Shown here piece after piece: positions 43,196-52,434 of a stretch of 64,000 nt of DNA (position 1 is its first letter; each line of letters starts with the position of its first letter). Made by a program: the position numbers and the translations under genes. The notes beneath the pieces are model-generated. The model did no database searches, was not told the DNA's origin, and saw only the letters and a program-made list of their open reading frames with translations. Source of the DNA: Maribacter aquimaris (lineage in GTDB: Bacteria > Bacteroidota > Bacteroidia > Flavobacteriales > Flavobacteriaceae). The stretch lies in contig NZ_JABTCF010000003.1 in the NCBI RefSeq assembly GCF_014596745.1, forward strand, positions 372,001 to 436,000. The letters run 5' to 3'.

Positions 43196-43708
43196 ATGAA
43201 AATCAATAAATCGTTTTTGATGGTACTTTTTACCCTGTTAATGGCAGGAGTGGAAGTACAGGCACAATATGGTTATGGCAATGGCTATGGCGGTTATGGT
43301 AGTAGGGGCGGATATGGCTATGGTAGGTCACGAAATTCCATACCACAGGCCACAGCGCCACAAAAAGAACCGGAACCCATGACCGCTGATCAAATTGTGG
43401 ATAATGAAATGCCGGAAATTGCCTCGGCTCTGGAATTGAATGAATTTGAAACCGCTGTTCTAAGTAGCATTTTAAAGAAGTACGTACAAGAACGTATCGA
43501 AATGCAAATACTTAAGCTGACTCCAGAGCAAATGCGAGAGCAGATGGACAAAATTACCGTGAGGCAGACCGAGGAACTCAAAGCTGGATTACCCTTGGAA
43601 AAATACGAGGCATTCGTAGAATTACAGAAAAAAGGGGTTTCAAAGACCAAAAAGGAGCGAAAGAAGAAACAAAAAAGGGAAAAGAAAAAAAAGCAGGACC
43701 AAGGTTAA
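43196..43708 (+). CDS. Small exported protein, Gly/Tyr-rich with basic tail
   Basis: A 170-residue protein. The signal peptide covers residues 1-23 (ends VEVQAQ). A Gly/Tyr-rich stretch follows (residues 24-46, YGYGNGYGGYGSRGGYGYG). Then comes a helical part (residues 60-150) with EMPEIASALELNEFETAVL and LTPEQMREQMDKI, and a tail of lysine and arginine (KKERKKKQKREKKKK). The helical part resembles periplasmic proteins of the Spy/CpxP kind in general pattern only; I do not recognise a family. The gene lies 13 bases before a TonB-type receptor, so the two are surely cotranscribed. A role at the cell surface is likely. Confidence 0.72.
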   Translation: MKINKSFLMVLFTLLMAGVEVQAQYGYGNGYGGYGSRGGYGYGRSRNSIPQATAPQKEPEPMTADQIVDNEMPEIASALELNEFETAVLSSILKKYVQERIEMQILKLTPEQMREQMDKITVRQTEELKAGLPLEKYEAFVELQKKGVSKTKKERKKKQKREKKKKQDQG

Positions 43709-43721
43709 ATATACCCAATAC

Positions 43722-46235
43722 ATGAAAAAACTATTTCCGTTATTTTTATCATTAACAACACTCATTGCTACAGCACAAAGACCCCAAGGGCAATCCCCTG
43801 AACCCATTAATATAACAGGAATCGTTTTAGACCAGGATACGGGCGAACCCCTTGAATACGCGACCTTAATCCTACAAAGCCTTCGAAATCCCGATAAAGT
43901 TACCGGTGGGATCACCGATGCATCCGGTAAGTTCGATGTTGAGGTCACGCCCGGAAAATACAATGCGCGGATCGAATACATGTCCTATAAGACCTATAAC
44001 TTCGGCGACCAGACGTTTAGAACACCCACCGATTTAGGAACCGTACGGTTAACACTTGATGTAGAGCAACTGCAGGAAGTGGAAGTAACCGCCGAACGAA
44101 CTACCGTTGAACTTCGTCTCGACAAAAAAATATATAATGTAGGGTCTGATCTTACCGTTAAGGGGGGGTCAGTCACCGACGTTTTGGACAATGTACCATC
44201 GGTTACCGTAGACGTTGAAGGTACCATTAGCCTTCGTGGCAATGAAAGTGTACGGATCCTTATCAATGGTAAGCCCTCTGCCCTATCCGGACTAAGCACT
44301 GACGCTTTACAACAGCTTCCTGCAGAAGCCATTGAGAAAGTAGAAGTCATCACCAACCCTTCCGCTCGTTACGATGCCGAAGGAACCGCAGGTATCCTAA
44401 ATATCATCTTAAAACAGAGCAAGACGGCCGGTGTCAATGGTTCGGTAAGTTTAAACGTGGGTTCCCCCGAAAATTATGGAGCCAATGTGAGCCTCAATCT
44501 AAGAAGGGACAAGTTCAATATATTCACGAATACCTCCTACCGTTACCGCAATAGCCCTGGAAATGCCCTTTTTGAACAGGAAAATTTCAATGAAGATGGC
44601 ACAACTGCCAGTTTCCAGGATGAAATAAGGGATTATCAAAGACAAAGTGATGGTTTTAACACGAACATCGGTTTTGAATATTTTATCGATGAATCCAGTA
44701 GCATCACCAATTCCTTGGTTTATCGAACGTCCGGTGGGGACGATAATACAAATATTGATTTTTTCAATTTCGATGCTTTGGCGAACCCTACGATCCAAAG
44801 AAACCGGTTCTCAACCGAAAGTGATGACGATGAGGATGTGCAGTATTCGGTAAACTATAAGAAAAATTTCGATAAAGACGGACATGAACTCACCATCGAC
44901 TATCAATATTCCTCGGGAAGCGAACTCGAGAATTCCATTATAGAAGAGACCGTTGTTGGTGAAAATGATGAGCTACCCACAGAACAGACCATCAACGATG
45001 AAAGTCAAGTTCAGCAATTGGTACAAATGGATTACGTTTTGCCTTTTGGCAAGGATAGCAAATCCCAGTTTGAAATTGGATATAGAGGAACTTTCAATAA
45101 CTTCAATACCGATTTTAATTACGGTATACTTACCAACGGGGTTCTTGCCAGTGACCCTGATTATAGCAATGAACTTAATTATAAAGAATATGTGAATTCG
45201 GCCTACACCCAATTGGGAACCAAGGCCGGTAAATTCAATATTTTGGGCGGACTTCGTATGGAGGCTTCCGATATAGGCGTCGAATTGGTAAATACGAACG
45301 AGGTAAGCAACAAAACCTATGTCGATTGGTTTCCTTCTTTGTTCCTAGGATATGAGTTTTCCGAAAAGGAACAATTGACCATCAGTTACAGCCGAAGGTT
45401 GCGTAGGCCACGTTCCAGGTTCATTAATCCGTTTCCCTCTAGATCAAGTAACACCAACCTGTTCCAAGGAAATCCTGATTTGGACCCTACCTATACCAAT
45501 GCTTTTGATTTGGGCTATTTAAGGAGATGGGACAAGTTTACCTTTAACACCTCTGCCTATTACAATCACTCTACTGGAGTATTCCAGTTTATCACCCAAG
45601 AAACCGGGGATTTTGTTGAGATAGAAAATCCGGATGACCTTTCCAATCCGGTAATTGTTCCCGTTCAAATACGTACACCTATCAATTTGGCGGACGAAAG
45701 TCGCTATGGTATGGAATTTACGACATCTTTCGTTCCGAAACGAAATTGGAGGCTCAGTTGGAATTTGAACCTATTCCAACGGAATATAAGTGGGGATTAT
45801 GAATACACCAATTTCCAGAACGAAGTAGTCACACAAAATTTTGACGTTGACAATTTTACCTATTTTACAAGGTTCAGTGCTAAATTACCTTTGCCGGCAG
45901 CCATAGATTTCCAATCCAACCTTTTTTATATGGGACCCTCGGAAAGTGCACAATCCAAATACAAGAGCATGTTGAGTACGAACTTAGCCTTTAGTAAGGA
46001 TGTTGTTAAGGATAAGGCCACGGTTTCATTGAATGTGAGCGATGTGTTCAATACCCGTAAGCGTAGGAGTGAAACAAGAACCGACAACGTATTTACGTAT
46101 AGTGAATTTCAGCGTAGGGAAAGGCAAGTGACCCTATCTTTCCTATATAGGTTCAACCAACCCCAAAATCAGAAAGGTGAAAGAAACGGCCAAAGAAATG
46201 GTGGTGGGGACGATGATATGGATTTTGAAGGATAA
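43722..46235 (+). CDS. TonB-dependent receptor, outer-membrane beta-barrel family (OMP_b-brl_3 type)
   Basis: An 837-residue outer-membrane protein. Residues 1-18 form a signal peptide ending TAQ. A carboxypeptidase-regulatory-like domain covers about 27-105 (ITGIVLDQDTGEPLEYATL), followed by a plug (about 120-220, DVLDNVPSVTVDVEGTISL-like and GNESVRILINGKPSALS) and a barrel to the end. The last 20 residues are Gly/Asp-rich (NGGGDDDMDFEG), so the protein does not end in the usual aromatic residue; the barrel appears to end in SFLYRFNQP and carries a short extension. The family is widespread in Bacteroidetes; the substrate is unknown. The Gly/Tyr-rich gene directly upstream is its likely partner. 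Confidence 0.88.
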   Translation: MKKLFPLFLSLTTLIATAQRPQGQSPEPINITGIVLDQDTGEPLEYATLILQSLRNPDKVTGGITDASGKFDVEVTPGKYNARIEYMSYKTYNFGDQTFRTPTDLGTVRLTLDVEQLQEVEVTAERTTVELRLDKKIYNVGSDLTVKGGSVTDVLDNVPSVTVDVEGTISLRGNESVRILINGKPSALSGLSTDALQQLPAEAIEKVEVITNPSARYDAEGTAGILNIILKQSKTAGVNGSVSLNVGSPENYGANVSLNLRRDKFNIFTNTSYRYRNSPGNALFEQENFNEDGTTASFQDEIRDYQRQSDGFNTNIGFEYFIDESSSITNSLVYRTSGGDDNTNIDFFNFDALANPTIQRNRFSTESDDDEDVQYSVNYKKNFDKDGHELTIDYQYSSGSELENSIIEETVVGENDELPTEQTINDESQVQQLVQMDYVLPFGKDSKSQFEIGYRGTFNNFNTDFNYGILTNGVLASDPDYSNELNYKEYVNSAYTQLGTKAGKFNILGGLRMEASDIGVELVNTNEVSNKTYVDWFPSLFLGYEFSEKEQLTISYSRRLRRPRSRFINPFPSRSSNTNLFQGNPDLDPTYTNAFDLGYLRRWDKFTFNTSAYYNHSTGVFQFITQETGDFVEIENPDDLSNPVIVPVQIRTPINLADESRYGMEFTTSFVPKRNWRLSWNLNLFQRNISGDYEYTNFQNEVVTQNFDVDNFTYFTRFSAKLPLPAAIDFQSNLFYMGPSESAQSKYKSMLSTNLAFSKDVVKDKATVSLNVSDVFNTRKRRSETRTDNVFTYSEFQRRERQVTLSFLYRFNQPQNQKGERNGQRNGGGDDDMDFEG

Positions 46236-46260
46236 ATAAAAGAATGAATATGTATAAAAC

Positions 46261-46290
46261 AAAAAAGAAGCCAAATGGCTTCTTTTTTTT
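46261..46290. terminator. Bidirectional terminator
   Basis: AAAGAAGCC pairs with GGCTTCTTT around AAAT; A6 and T8 runs flank it. It serves the receptor gene and the small convergent gene at 46289-46465. Confidence 0.88.
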
Positions 46291-46465
46291 ATTCCTGTAA
46301 TCGCGCAGCCGCTTTGGCCTTGCGCTTTTCTTTTATCAGTTCACGAATATTACCGAATAACCAATAAGGTACAACAAAGGTCAATAAGAAAATCATCAAC
46401 CAGAAACCAATGGTCAATATGGTTAAAAAAGCTAAAAATCCTAAATATTGGTCAAAATCGAACAT
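46289..46465 (-). CDS. Small membrane protein (58 residues)
   Basis: The frame continues further upstream, but MFDFDQYLGFLAFL at 46465 is the sensible start: the sequence before it has no protein-like character. The protein has one long hydrophobic stretch (about residues 9-38, enough for one or two helices) and a basic, lysine/alanine-rich tail (ELIKEKRKAKAAARLQE). It is a small inner-membrane protein of unknown role, with the pattern of many conserved short flavobacterial membrane proteins. It is divergent from fumC. Confidence 0.6.
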   Translation of the reverse strand: MFDFDQYLGFLAFLTILTIGFWLMIFLLTFVVPYWLFGNIRELIKEKRKAKAAARLQE

Positions 46466-46590
46466 CTGTACTTGTTTATTAAAAACAAATATACTTTGAA
46501 AAGATTCAAAAGAACAAATCAAATTCAAAAAAAATGTTGATTTTTCTAAAATTAAGGTTTCCCTGCCTCTCTTAAAATCTCGTAATGGAG

Positions 46591-46598
46591 TACCTTTG
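46591..46598 (+). promoter_or_regulatory. -7 promoter element of fumC
   Basis: TACCTTTG fits TAnnTTTG exactly, 25 bases before the ATG; no TTG is present at the -33 distance. Confidence 0.5.
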
Positions 46599-46622
46599 TA
46601 GGAAATAAAAAACACCTTACAT

Positions 46623-48020
46623 ATGAGTTTCAGAATCGAAAAAGACACGATGGGAAAAGTCGAGGTGCCCTCCGATAAATACTGGGGTGCACAGACTGAG
46701 CGTTCTCGAAATAATTTTAAAATCGGACCTTCGGCATCAATGCCCTTGGACATCGTTTACGGCTTTGCGTATTTAAAAAAAGCAGCTGCATACGCTAATC
46801 ACGAATTGGGCGTACTTGATGAGAAAAAAAGGGATTTAATCGCTTCTGTTTGTGATGAAATCCTGGATAGTAAGCACGATGACCAGTTTCCTTTGGTTAT
46901 TTGGCAAACAGGATCCGGTACCCAAAGCAATATGAACGTTAACGAGGTCATCGCGAACCGTGCACACGAAATTGCAGGTAATGTCATCGGTGAAGGGGAA
47001 AAGACCATTCAACCCAACGATGATGTGAATAAATCACAATCCTCTAACGATACGTTCCCTACCGGTATGCATATTGCCGCGTACAAGAAAATTATTGAGG
47101 TAACCATTCCCGGAGTCACCAAACTTAAGGAGACTTTGGAGAAAAAATCCAAGGAATTCAAAAATGTGGTTAAAATAGGACGCACCCATTTAATGGATGC
47201 CACTCCCCTAACCCTTGGCCAAGAATTTTCCGGTTACGCTTCACAATTGGAACATGGCTTAAAAGCATTGAACAATACGTTGGACCACCTAAGTGAGCTT
47301 GCCCTTGGGGGAACAGCTGTAGGCACCGGTATGAACACTCCTAAAGGATACGATGTACTCGTAGCCCAATATATTGCCAAATTCACTGGATTACCTTTTA
47401 AAACGGCTGAAAATAAATTTGAGGCCCTAGCTGCCCATGATGCCATTGTCGAAAGTCACGGGGCATTAAAACAGTTGGCGGTTTCATTGAATAAGATTGC
47501 CAATGATGTACGTATGATGGCATCCGGTCCACGTTCAGGAATCGGGGAAATCATTATTCCTGCCAACGAACCAGGAAGTTCCATCATGCCCGGAAAAGTA
47601 AACCCTACCCAATGTGAGGCATTGACCATGGTCTGTGCACAGGTAATGGGTAACGACGTTGCTATTTCTGTAGGTGGCACACAAGGTCATTACGAGTTAA
47701 ATGTCTTTAAACCCGTTATGGCGGCGAACTTTTTGCAATCTGCCGAATTATTGGGTGATGCCTGCTTAAGTTTTGAAACCAATTGTGTAGTCGGCATTGA
47801 ACCCAACCATGAAGTGATCAAACAATTATTGAACAACTCCTTAATGTTGGTTACTGCCCTTAATCCTAAAATAGGATATTATAAATCTGCTGAAATTGCA
47901 AATACGGCCCATAAGAACGGTACAACCTTAAAAGAGGAAGCCGTTAATCTTGGTTATGTTACCGCTGAGGAATATGACGAATGGGTAAAACCTGAGGATA
48001 TGGTAGGTAGTTTAAAATAG
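46623..48020 (+). CDS. fumC: Class II fumarate hydratase
   Basis: A 465-residue enzyme of the citric acid cycle that interconverts fumarate and malate. Clear marks are [14 protein letters not shown] (near 19), [17 protein letters not shown] (near 98), [16 protein letters not shown] (near 185) with the catalytic His, and the family signature [15 protein letters not shown] (near 318) with the catalytic Ser loop. Being of class II, it needs no iron-sulfur cluster and is stable to oxygen. Length is normal. It is a single-gene unit with its own promoter box and terminator. Confidence 0.96.
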   Translation: MSFRIEKDTMGKVEVPSDKYWGAQTERSRNNFKIGPSASMPLDIVYGFAYLKKAAAYANHELGVLDEKKRDLIASVCDEILDSKHDDQFPLVIWQTGSGTQSNMNVNEVIANRAHEIAGNVIGEGEKTIQPNDDVNKSQSSNDTFPTGMHIAAYKKIIEVTIPGVTKLKETLEKKSKEFKNVVKIGRTHLMDATPLTLGQEFSGYASQLEHGLKALNNTLDHLSELALGGTAVGTGMNTPKGYDVLVAQYIAKFTGLPFKTAENKFEALAAHDAIVESHGALKQLAVSLNKIANDVRMMASGPRSGIGEIIIPANEPGSSIMPGKVNPTQCEALTMVCAQVMGNDVAISVGGTQGHYELNVFKPVMAANFLQSAELLGDACLSFETNCVVGIEPNHEVIKQLLNNSLMLVTALNPKIGYYKSAEIANTAHKNGTTLKEEAVNLGYVTAEEYDEWVKPEDMVGSLK

Positions 48021-48045
48021 TGAACCCATGCTATATTTGGAATAT

Positions 48046-48080
48046 TAAAAAGGGGCAATCAATTAAGATTGCCCCTTTTC
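48046..48080 (+). terminator. Terminator of fumC
   Basis: AAAAGGGGCAATC (48048-48060) pairs with GATTGCCCCTTTT (48067-48079) around AATTAA. Confidence 0.9.
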
Positions 48081-48104
48081 GTTTAAATGGATAGTGTGTA
48101 TTGT

Positions 48105-48992
48105 CTATTTTAGAGTGAACTTGGAAGTTCCCAATAATTTTAGGTTGTCATCATAAACGTTTACCATGTAATTCCCCTTTTGGAAATCACCCGCTGGCTT
48201 ACCTATGTAATCACAAACATCCAAAGACTTGTTTTCGAAATAGAAATTTGTGCCTTTACTGTAAGTTACGGAAGCACCACTTTCATTGGTTTTTGAAAAA
48301 CTCTCTCCAAGAACATTTCCTTGTGGGTCTAAAACCTCTACATAAAATTCCCTGTCACCTGCTTCGGCTATAATGTTATCCGCTACGGTAAAGCAGATTT
48401 TAAACTTATCGGTTCTTCCTGCCCTTGAAGTAGAAACCAATTTGCCACTGCTACGTTCCTTAACGGCATCAACGTTGAATTTGGAAAGATTCAAGGCAGA
48501 ACCTTTTTCAACCACATCGGCCAATTGGGTGTTTTGCACAACCAAAGAATCATTGAATACAGTTTGTTTTTCCAATTCAACATACGTACTGTCACGTTGC
48601 ATGGCAATCATCGTATTTGAACGAGTCAACGAATCTACTTGTTTAAGCAATTGCTCCCTTTCAGCTTTCAGAACACTGACTTGTCTTCTATATCTTGATA
48701 AAGAAGCAATATCAGCTTTCATTGTTTGTACTGAATCCAAGTATTTTGCGATGTTATCCCTAGCTGTTACCAATTCCTCATTGGTCGCATTGCTTTCCAA
48801 AATAGCTTTGTCGTATTCAGACTTAAGACTATTAAGGTCTTCAACAACCAATTCTTTTTCTTTTGTAAGTACAGACTCGGTCTCCTTCTTGTCTTGGTAA
48901 AGACTCACAGTGTAGATGATCACACCTAAAAGTATAACCCCTAGCAAACCTGCCAATACTTTTAATCCATTGTTATTCTTTGTTTCAGTCAT
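48105..48992 (-). CDS. Membrane-anchored coiled-coil protein
   Basis: A 295-residue protein. One membrane helix (residues about 10-30, LKVLAGLLGVILLGVIIYTV) follows a short cytoplasmic start. Residues about 35-160 are a long coiled coil rich in E, K, S and Q (KKETESVLTKEKELVVEDL). The C-terminal 125 residues form a globular exported domain with FKICFTVADNIIAEAGDREFY and CDYIGKPAGDFQKGNYMVNVYDD. I do not recognise a named family, though related proteins are common in Flavobacteriia. The architecture suggests an envelope scaffold. It is the only gene of its transcript as far as can be seen. Confidence 0.72.
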   Translation of the reverse strand: MTETKNNNGLKVLAGLLGVILLGVIIYTVSLYQDKKETESVLTKEKELVVEDLNSLKSEYDKAILESNATNEELVTARDNIAKYLDSVQTMKADIASLSRYRRQVSVLKAEREQLLKQVDSLTRSNTMIAMQRDSTYVELEKQTVFNDSLVVQNTQLADVVEKGSALNLSKFNVDAVKERSSGKLVSTSRAGRTDKFKICFTVADNIIAEAGDREFYVEVLDPQGNVLGESFSKTNESGASVTYSKGTNFYFENKSLDVCDYIGKPAGDFQKGNYMVNVYDDNLKLLGTSKFTLK

Positions 48993-49577
48993 AATCTAAA
49001 AATTAATTAACTTTTACTTTATAAAAGTGTTTGTTCGTGTTTTATATACGGTTCAATTTTCCGATTGGATTTTTTTGGATTAAAAAAAATTAACATCCAT
49101 AAGATAATAGACCTCCCCGATCCCTGACTTTTAAAGATGTTTTGGGCTTCCAATCATTTTAAAAACCAAAACAACACCTTTTAACAGTAAGATTATCAAT
49201 AACTTCCGTATTTTGGAATTAACCTCGGCAGAAGATTGTTTTACAACAAAGTAAAGAATACCTGAATTTTGGAGTCTACTAAAAAATCGATAAATGACAA
49301 GGCTGTTCCTTTTCTTTAGTGGAGCAAATGGGATGGATTGTAGGTGGTTTCCCCTGCATTACTGTAAACCATAACGTTCAAGCCGGTGAAAAAATGACCG
49401 TCTGACAAAATTCCACAAACAAAAACGGGAGAGAAACTTTTAAAAACCATTATTGATTATGTAAAAAAGAACCCATAGCACAAAAATGTATTATATTGAA
49501 GTTAAAAATCAGATATGGCAATACCCATATCGCAAGTTCTTATGTAAGGACGGAATAGCATCATTAAACCTGGAAAA
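48993..49577. other. Long non-coding stretch
   Basis: About 585 bases. Open frames are short and unlike proteins. There is no terminator or strong promoter box that I can see. It lies upstream of both divergent genes, the coiled-coil protein and the lipoprotein hydrolase, and so should carry their promoters. It is longer than needed for that. Confidence 0.5.
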
Positions 49578-50390
49578 ATGAAAAAACTTATACTTATCAC
49601 ATTCGTCGTTACCCTTTGTAGTATTTCCTGTAAGGATAAAAAGAATATTAGTCACACACTCGACCCAGAACCCCAGCTCGAAGCAGATGGTGCACCCTCC
49701 CAAAGTCCATCCGTTAGCCCAACGGTTAAAATCATTCCCATAGAACACGCCACAGCAGTTTTGGAATGGAACGACATTACCATATACATTGATCCAATAG
49801 GTGGTATTGAGGCTTTTAAAGGCCAAAAACAACCTGATTTGATTTTGATCACCGACATTCATGGGGACCATTTAAGTATTGAAACCTTAGCGGCCCTAGA
49901 TACCGAAAAAGCCAAGATAATCGCCCCACAGGCTGTGGCAGACAAGTTGCCCAAAGAATTCACGCCCCAAATCGATGTGCTTCACAATGGGGAAAGCAAA
50001 GAACGATACGGCATAAATATAGAGGCCATTCCGATGTACAACCTTAGGGAAGAAGCGAAAAAATTCCATGAAGCCGGCCGTGGCAATGGCTATGTACTGA
50101 ATATCGGTAGAGAACGTATCTATTTTTCAGGGGATACCGAGGACATTCCTGAAATGAGGGCACTACAGCATATCGATAAGGCTTTTATCTGTATGAACCT
50201 GCCGTATACCATGACGGTTGAAAGTGCTGCCGATGCGGTGTTGGAATTTAAGCCTAAACAAGTATACCCCTATCATTACAGAGGAAAGCCAGATGTTAGT
50301 GATGTTGCTAAATTCAAGGAATTGGTTGAAAAGGGAGACCCACACATTGAGGTTGTCCAATTGGATTGGTACCCGAACGACGAATATTAG
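49578..50390 (+). CDS. Metallo-beta-lactamase-fold hydrolase, lipoprotein
   Basis: A 270-residue protein with a lipoprotein signal peptide: MKKLILITFVVTLCSISC, lipobox SISC with Cys18, so it is probably anchored to a membrane outside the cytoplasm. The fold is that of the metal-dependent MBL hydrolases (UPF0173-like): DITIYIDPIGGIEAF, then the metal motif DIHGDHLS (HxDH), and later ERIYFSGDTED and VYPYHYRGKPD. A Pro-rich linker follows the lipid cysteine (SQSPSVSPTV). The substrate is unknown. Exported MBL proteins of this type are frequent in Bacteroidetes. A terminator follows. Confidence 0.85.
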   Translation: MKKLILITFVVTLCSISCKDKKNISHTLDPEPQLEADGAPSQSPSVSPTVKIIPIEHATAVLEWNDITIYIDPIGGIEAFKGQKQPDLILITDIHGDHLSIETLAALDTEKAKIIAPQAVADKLPKEFTPQIDVLHNGESKERYGINIEAIPMYNLREEAKKFHEAGRGNGYVLNIGRERIYFSGDTEDIPEMRALQHIDKAFICMNLPYTMTVESAADAVLEFKPKQVYPYHYRGKPDVSDVAKFKELVEKGDPHIEVVQLDWYPNDEY

Positions 50391-50406
50391 CGGAAGTAAT
50401 TGGAAA

Positions 50407-50448
50407 AGAAAAGACCCTTCAGAAAATCTAGAAGGGTCTTTTTTTTTA
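50407..50448. terminator. Terminator between the lipoprotein gene and ettA
   Basis: AAAGACCCTTC pairs with GAAGGGTCTTT around AGAAAATCTA; nine T follow on the plus strand and an A-rich flank gives the minus-strand tail for ettA. Confidence 0.9.
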
Positions 50449-52140
50449 TTATCGTATCAGTTTTTTATACTTGATCCGTTTCGGTATCAGGTCACCACCC
50501 AAACGTTTTTTCTTGTTCTCCTCATAATCAGAGAATGAACCTTCAAAGAAATATACTTGGGAATCCCCCTCAAAAGCCAAAATATGGGTACATATACGAT
50601 CGAGGAACCATCTATCGTGGGAAATGACCACTGCACAACCCGCAAAGTTTTCCAAACCTTCTTCCAAGGCCCGCAGGGTATTCACATCCAAATCGTTCGT
50701 AGGCTCATCCAAAAGCAGTACGTTCCCCTCTTCCTTTAAGGTCATGGCCAAATGCAAGCGGTTACGCTCCCCACCGGAAAGCATACTTACCTTTTTGTTC
50801 TGCTCACTACCCGAAAAATTGAATCGACTTAAATAGGCCCTTGAATTTACTTGCCTTCCGCCCATCATGATCAACTCTTGCTCATCACTGAAATTTTGCC
50901 AGATCGTTTTTTCTGGATCGATATTGGAATGACTTTGATCCACATAGGCTATTTTCGCGGTATCCCCTACAATGAATTCACCTTTGTCCGGGGTTTCCTC
51001 TCCCATGATCATTCTAAAAATAGTCGTCTTACCGGCACCATTGGGTCCGATAACACCAACGATACCTGCCTGGGGTAATTTAAAGTTCAGGTCCTCGTAC
51101 AATAATTTGTCGCCATATCCCTTACTTACACCTTTGGCCTCAATGACATTGGTCCCTAAACGTGGCCCATTGGGTATATAGATTTCCAATTTCTCATCGA
51201 GCTGCTTTTGATCCTGGCTCATGAGCTTGTCATAATTCTTTAAACGCGCCTTTTGCTTGGTCTGTCTACCTTTAGCCCCTTGACGCACCCATTCCAACTC
51301 CCGTTCCAGGGTCTTTTGGTGTTTTGATGCGGTTTTGCTCTCCTGGGCCATTCGTTTCGATTTTTGATCTAACCAACTGGAATAGTTTCCTTTCCACGGT
51401 ATACCCTCACCTCGATCGAGTTCCAAGATCCAACCTGCAACATTATCCAAGAAATAACGGTCGTGGGTCACAGCAATAACCGTTCCCTTATATTGTGCCA
51501 AATGATGTTCCAACCAATGCACGGATTCAGCATCCAAGTGGTTGGTAGGTTCATCCAAAAGAAGTATCTCCGGTTCTTGCAATAACAGTCTACAAAGGGC
51601 TACCCTTCTTCTTTCCCCTCCAGAAAGTACCCCGATCTTTTTATCCGGTTCCGGGGTTCGAAGTGCATCCATGGCAATTTCCAACTTTGTATCCAACTCC
51701 CAAGCATTGGAAGCATCGATTTGATCTTGCAGCACTGCCTGTCGATCCATGAGTTTTTGCATCTTATCCGCATCCTCATAAACTTCAGGCAAGGCGAACA
51801 TATCATTGATCTTGTTGTATTCGTCTAAAATCGCTACCGTTTCGGCAGCGCCTTCCCGCACTACCTCAAGGACCGTCTTATCCTCATCCAATTGAGGTTC
51901 CTGTTCCAAATACCCGACATTGTAGCCTGGCGAAAACACCACATCGCCTTGGTAATTCTTATCGAGATCGGCTATGATGCGCAATAAGGTGGATTTACCG
52001 GAACCGTTTAATCCTAAAATACCGATTTTGGCACCATAGAAAAAACTTAGATAAATGTTTTTGAGTACCGGGGTATTCGCATTTTTATACGTTTTGGTAA
52101 CCCCGGACATTGAGAAAATGACTTTCTTATCGTCGGACAT
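50449..52140 (-). CDS. ettA: Energy-dependent translational throttle protein EttA (ABC-F)
   Basis: A 563-residue ABC-F ATPase with two ATP-binding cassettes and no membrane part. Cassette 1 has GLNGSGKSTLLRI and LSGGERRRVAL; cassette 2 has GPNGAGKTTIFRM and LSGGERNRLHLAM. Between them is the long PtIM interaction motif (about 240-310, with LEWVRQGAKGRQTKQKAR). The protein binds the ribosomal E site and gates translation in response to the ATP:ADP ratio. Length and order match EttA better than Uup or YheS; I place the name on this basis. Confidence 0.92.
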   Translation of the reverse strand: MSDDKKVIFSMSGVTKTYKNANTPVLKNIYLSFFYGAKIGILGLNGSGKSTLLRIIADLDKNYQGDVVFSPGYNVGYLEQEPQLDEDKTVLEVVREGAAETVAILDEYNKINDMFALPEVYEDADKMQKLMDRQAVLQDQIDASNAWELDTKLEIAMDALRTPEPDKKIGVLSGGERRRVALCRLLLQEPEILLLDEPTNHLDAESVHWLEHHLAQYKGTVIAVTHDRYFLDNVAGWILELDRGEGIPWKGNYSSWLDQKSKRMAQESKTASKHQKTLERELEWVRQGAKGRQTKQKARLKNYDKLMSQDQKQLDEKLEIYIPNGPRLGTNVIEAKGVSKGYGDKLLYEDLNFKLPQAGIVGVIGPNGAGKTTIFRMIMGEETPDKGEFIVGDTAKIAYVDQSHSNIDPEKTIWQNFSDEQELIMMGGRQVNSRAYLSRFNFSGSEQNKKVSMLSGGERNRLHLAMTLKEEGNVLLLDEPTNDLDVNTLRALEEGLENFAGCAVVISHDRWFLDRICTHILAFEGDSQVYFFEGSFSDYEENKKKRLGGDLIPKRIKYKKLIR

Positions 52141-52177
52141 TTGATATTGGGTATTAAATTATTGGAAAATGTAGTGG

Positions 52178-52360
52178 TTAAACGCGTCCCTTAAGGGCAT
52201 TGAAAACCCAGGCAATGGCAAAAAAACCAATACCAACCGATGCAAATCCCCATCCGGCAACTTCGTCATATCTAAAAGCCCCTAAAGCTATAAGTGCAAG
52301 GCCAACAAATATCATAATAAAGGTAGCCCATGCCAATACAGTATTTTTATTCATTCCCAT
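52178..52360 (-). CDS. Small membrane protein, CAL67264 type
   Basis: A 60-residue protein with two membrane helices (about residues 8-27 and 37-55) and little else. Its pattern, MGMNKNTVLAWATF at the start and GWGFASVGIGFFAIAWVFNALKGRV at the end, is that of a short flavobacterial family known in databases by the locus name CAL67264. The role is unknown. It lies upstream of ettA on the same strand, 37 bases before its start, so it may be in the same transcript. Confidence 0.75.
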   Translation of the reverse strand: MGMNKNTVLAWATFIMIFVGLALIALGAFRYDEVAGWGFASVGIGFFAIAWVFNALKGRV

Positions 52361-52434
52361 TTTAAGTTCGTTAGGTTTTTGGTAACTCCAAATATCGTAA
52401 TTTTTAGATAAAAAATATCCTAAACACCCCTATT

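Noticed and set aside
46289-46753. 154-residue minus-strand protein overlapping the fumC start
   Set aside because: Only the last 58 residues look like a protein; the rest overlaps the fumC promoter and start.
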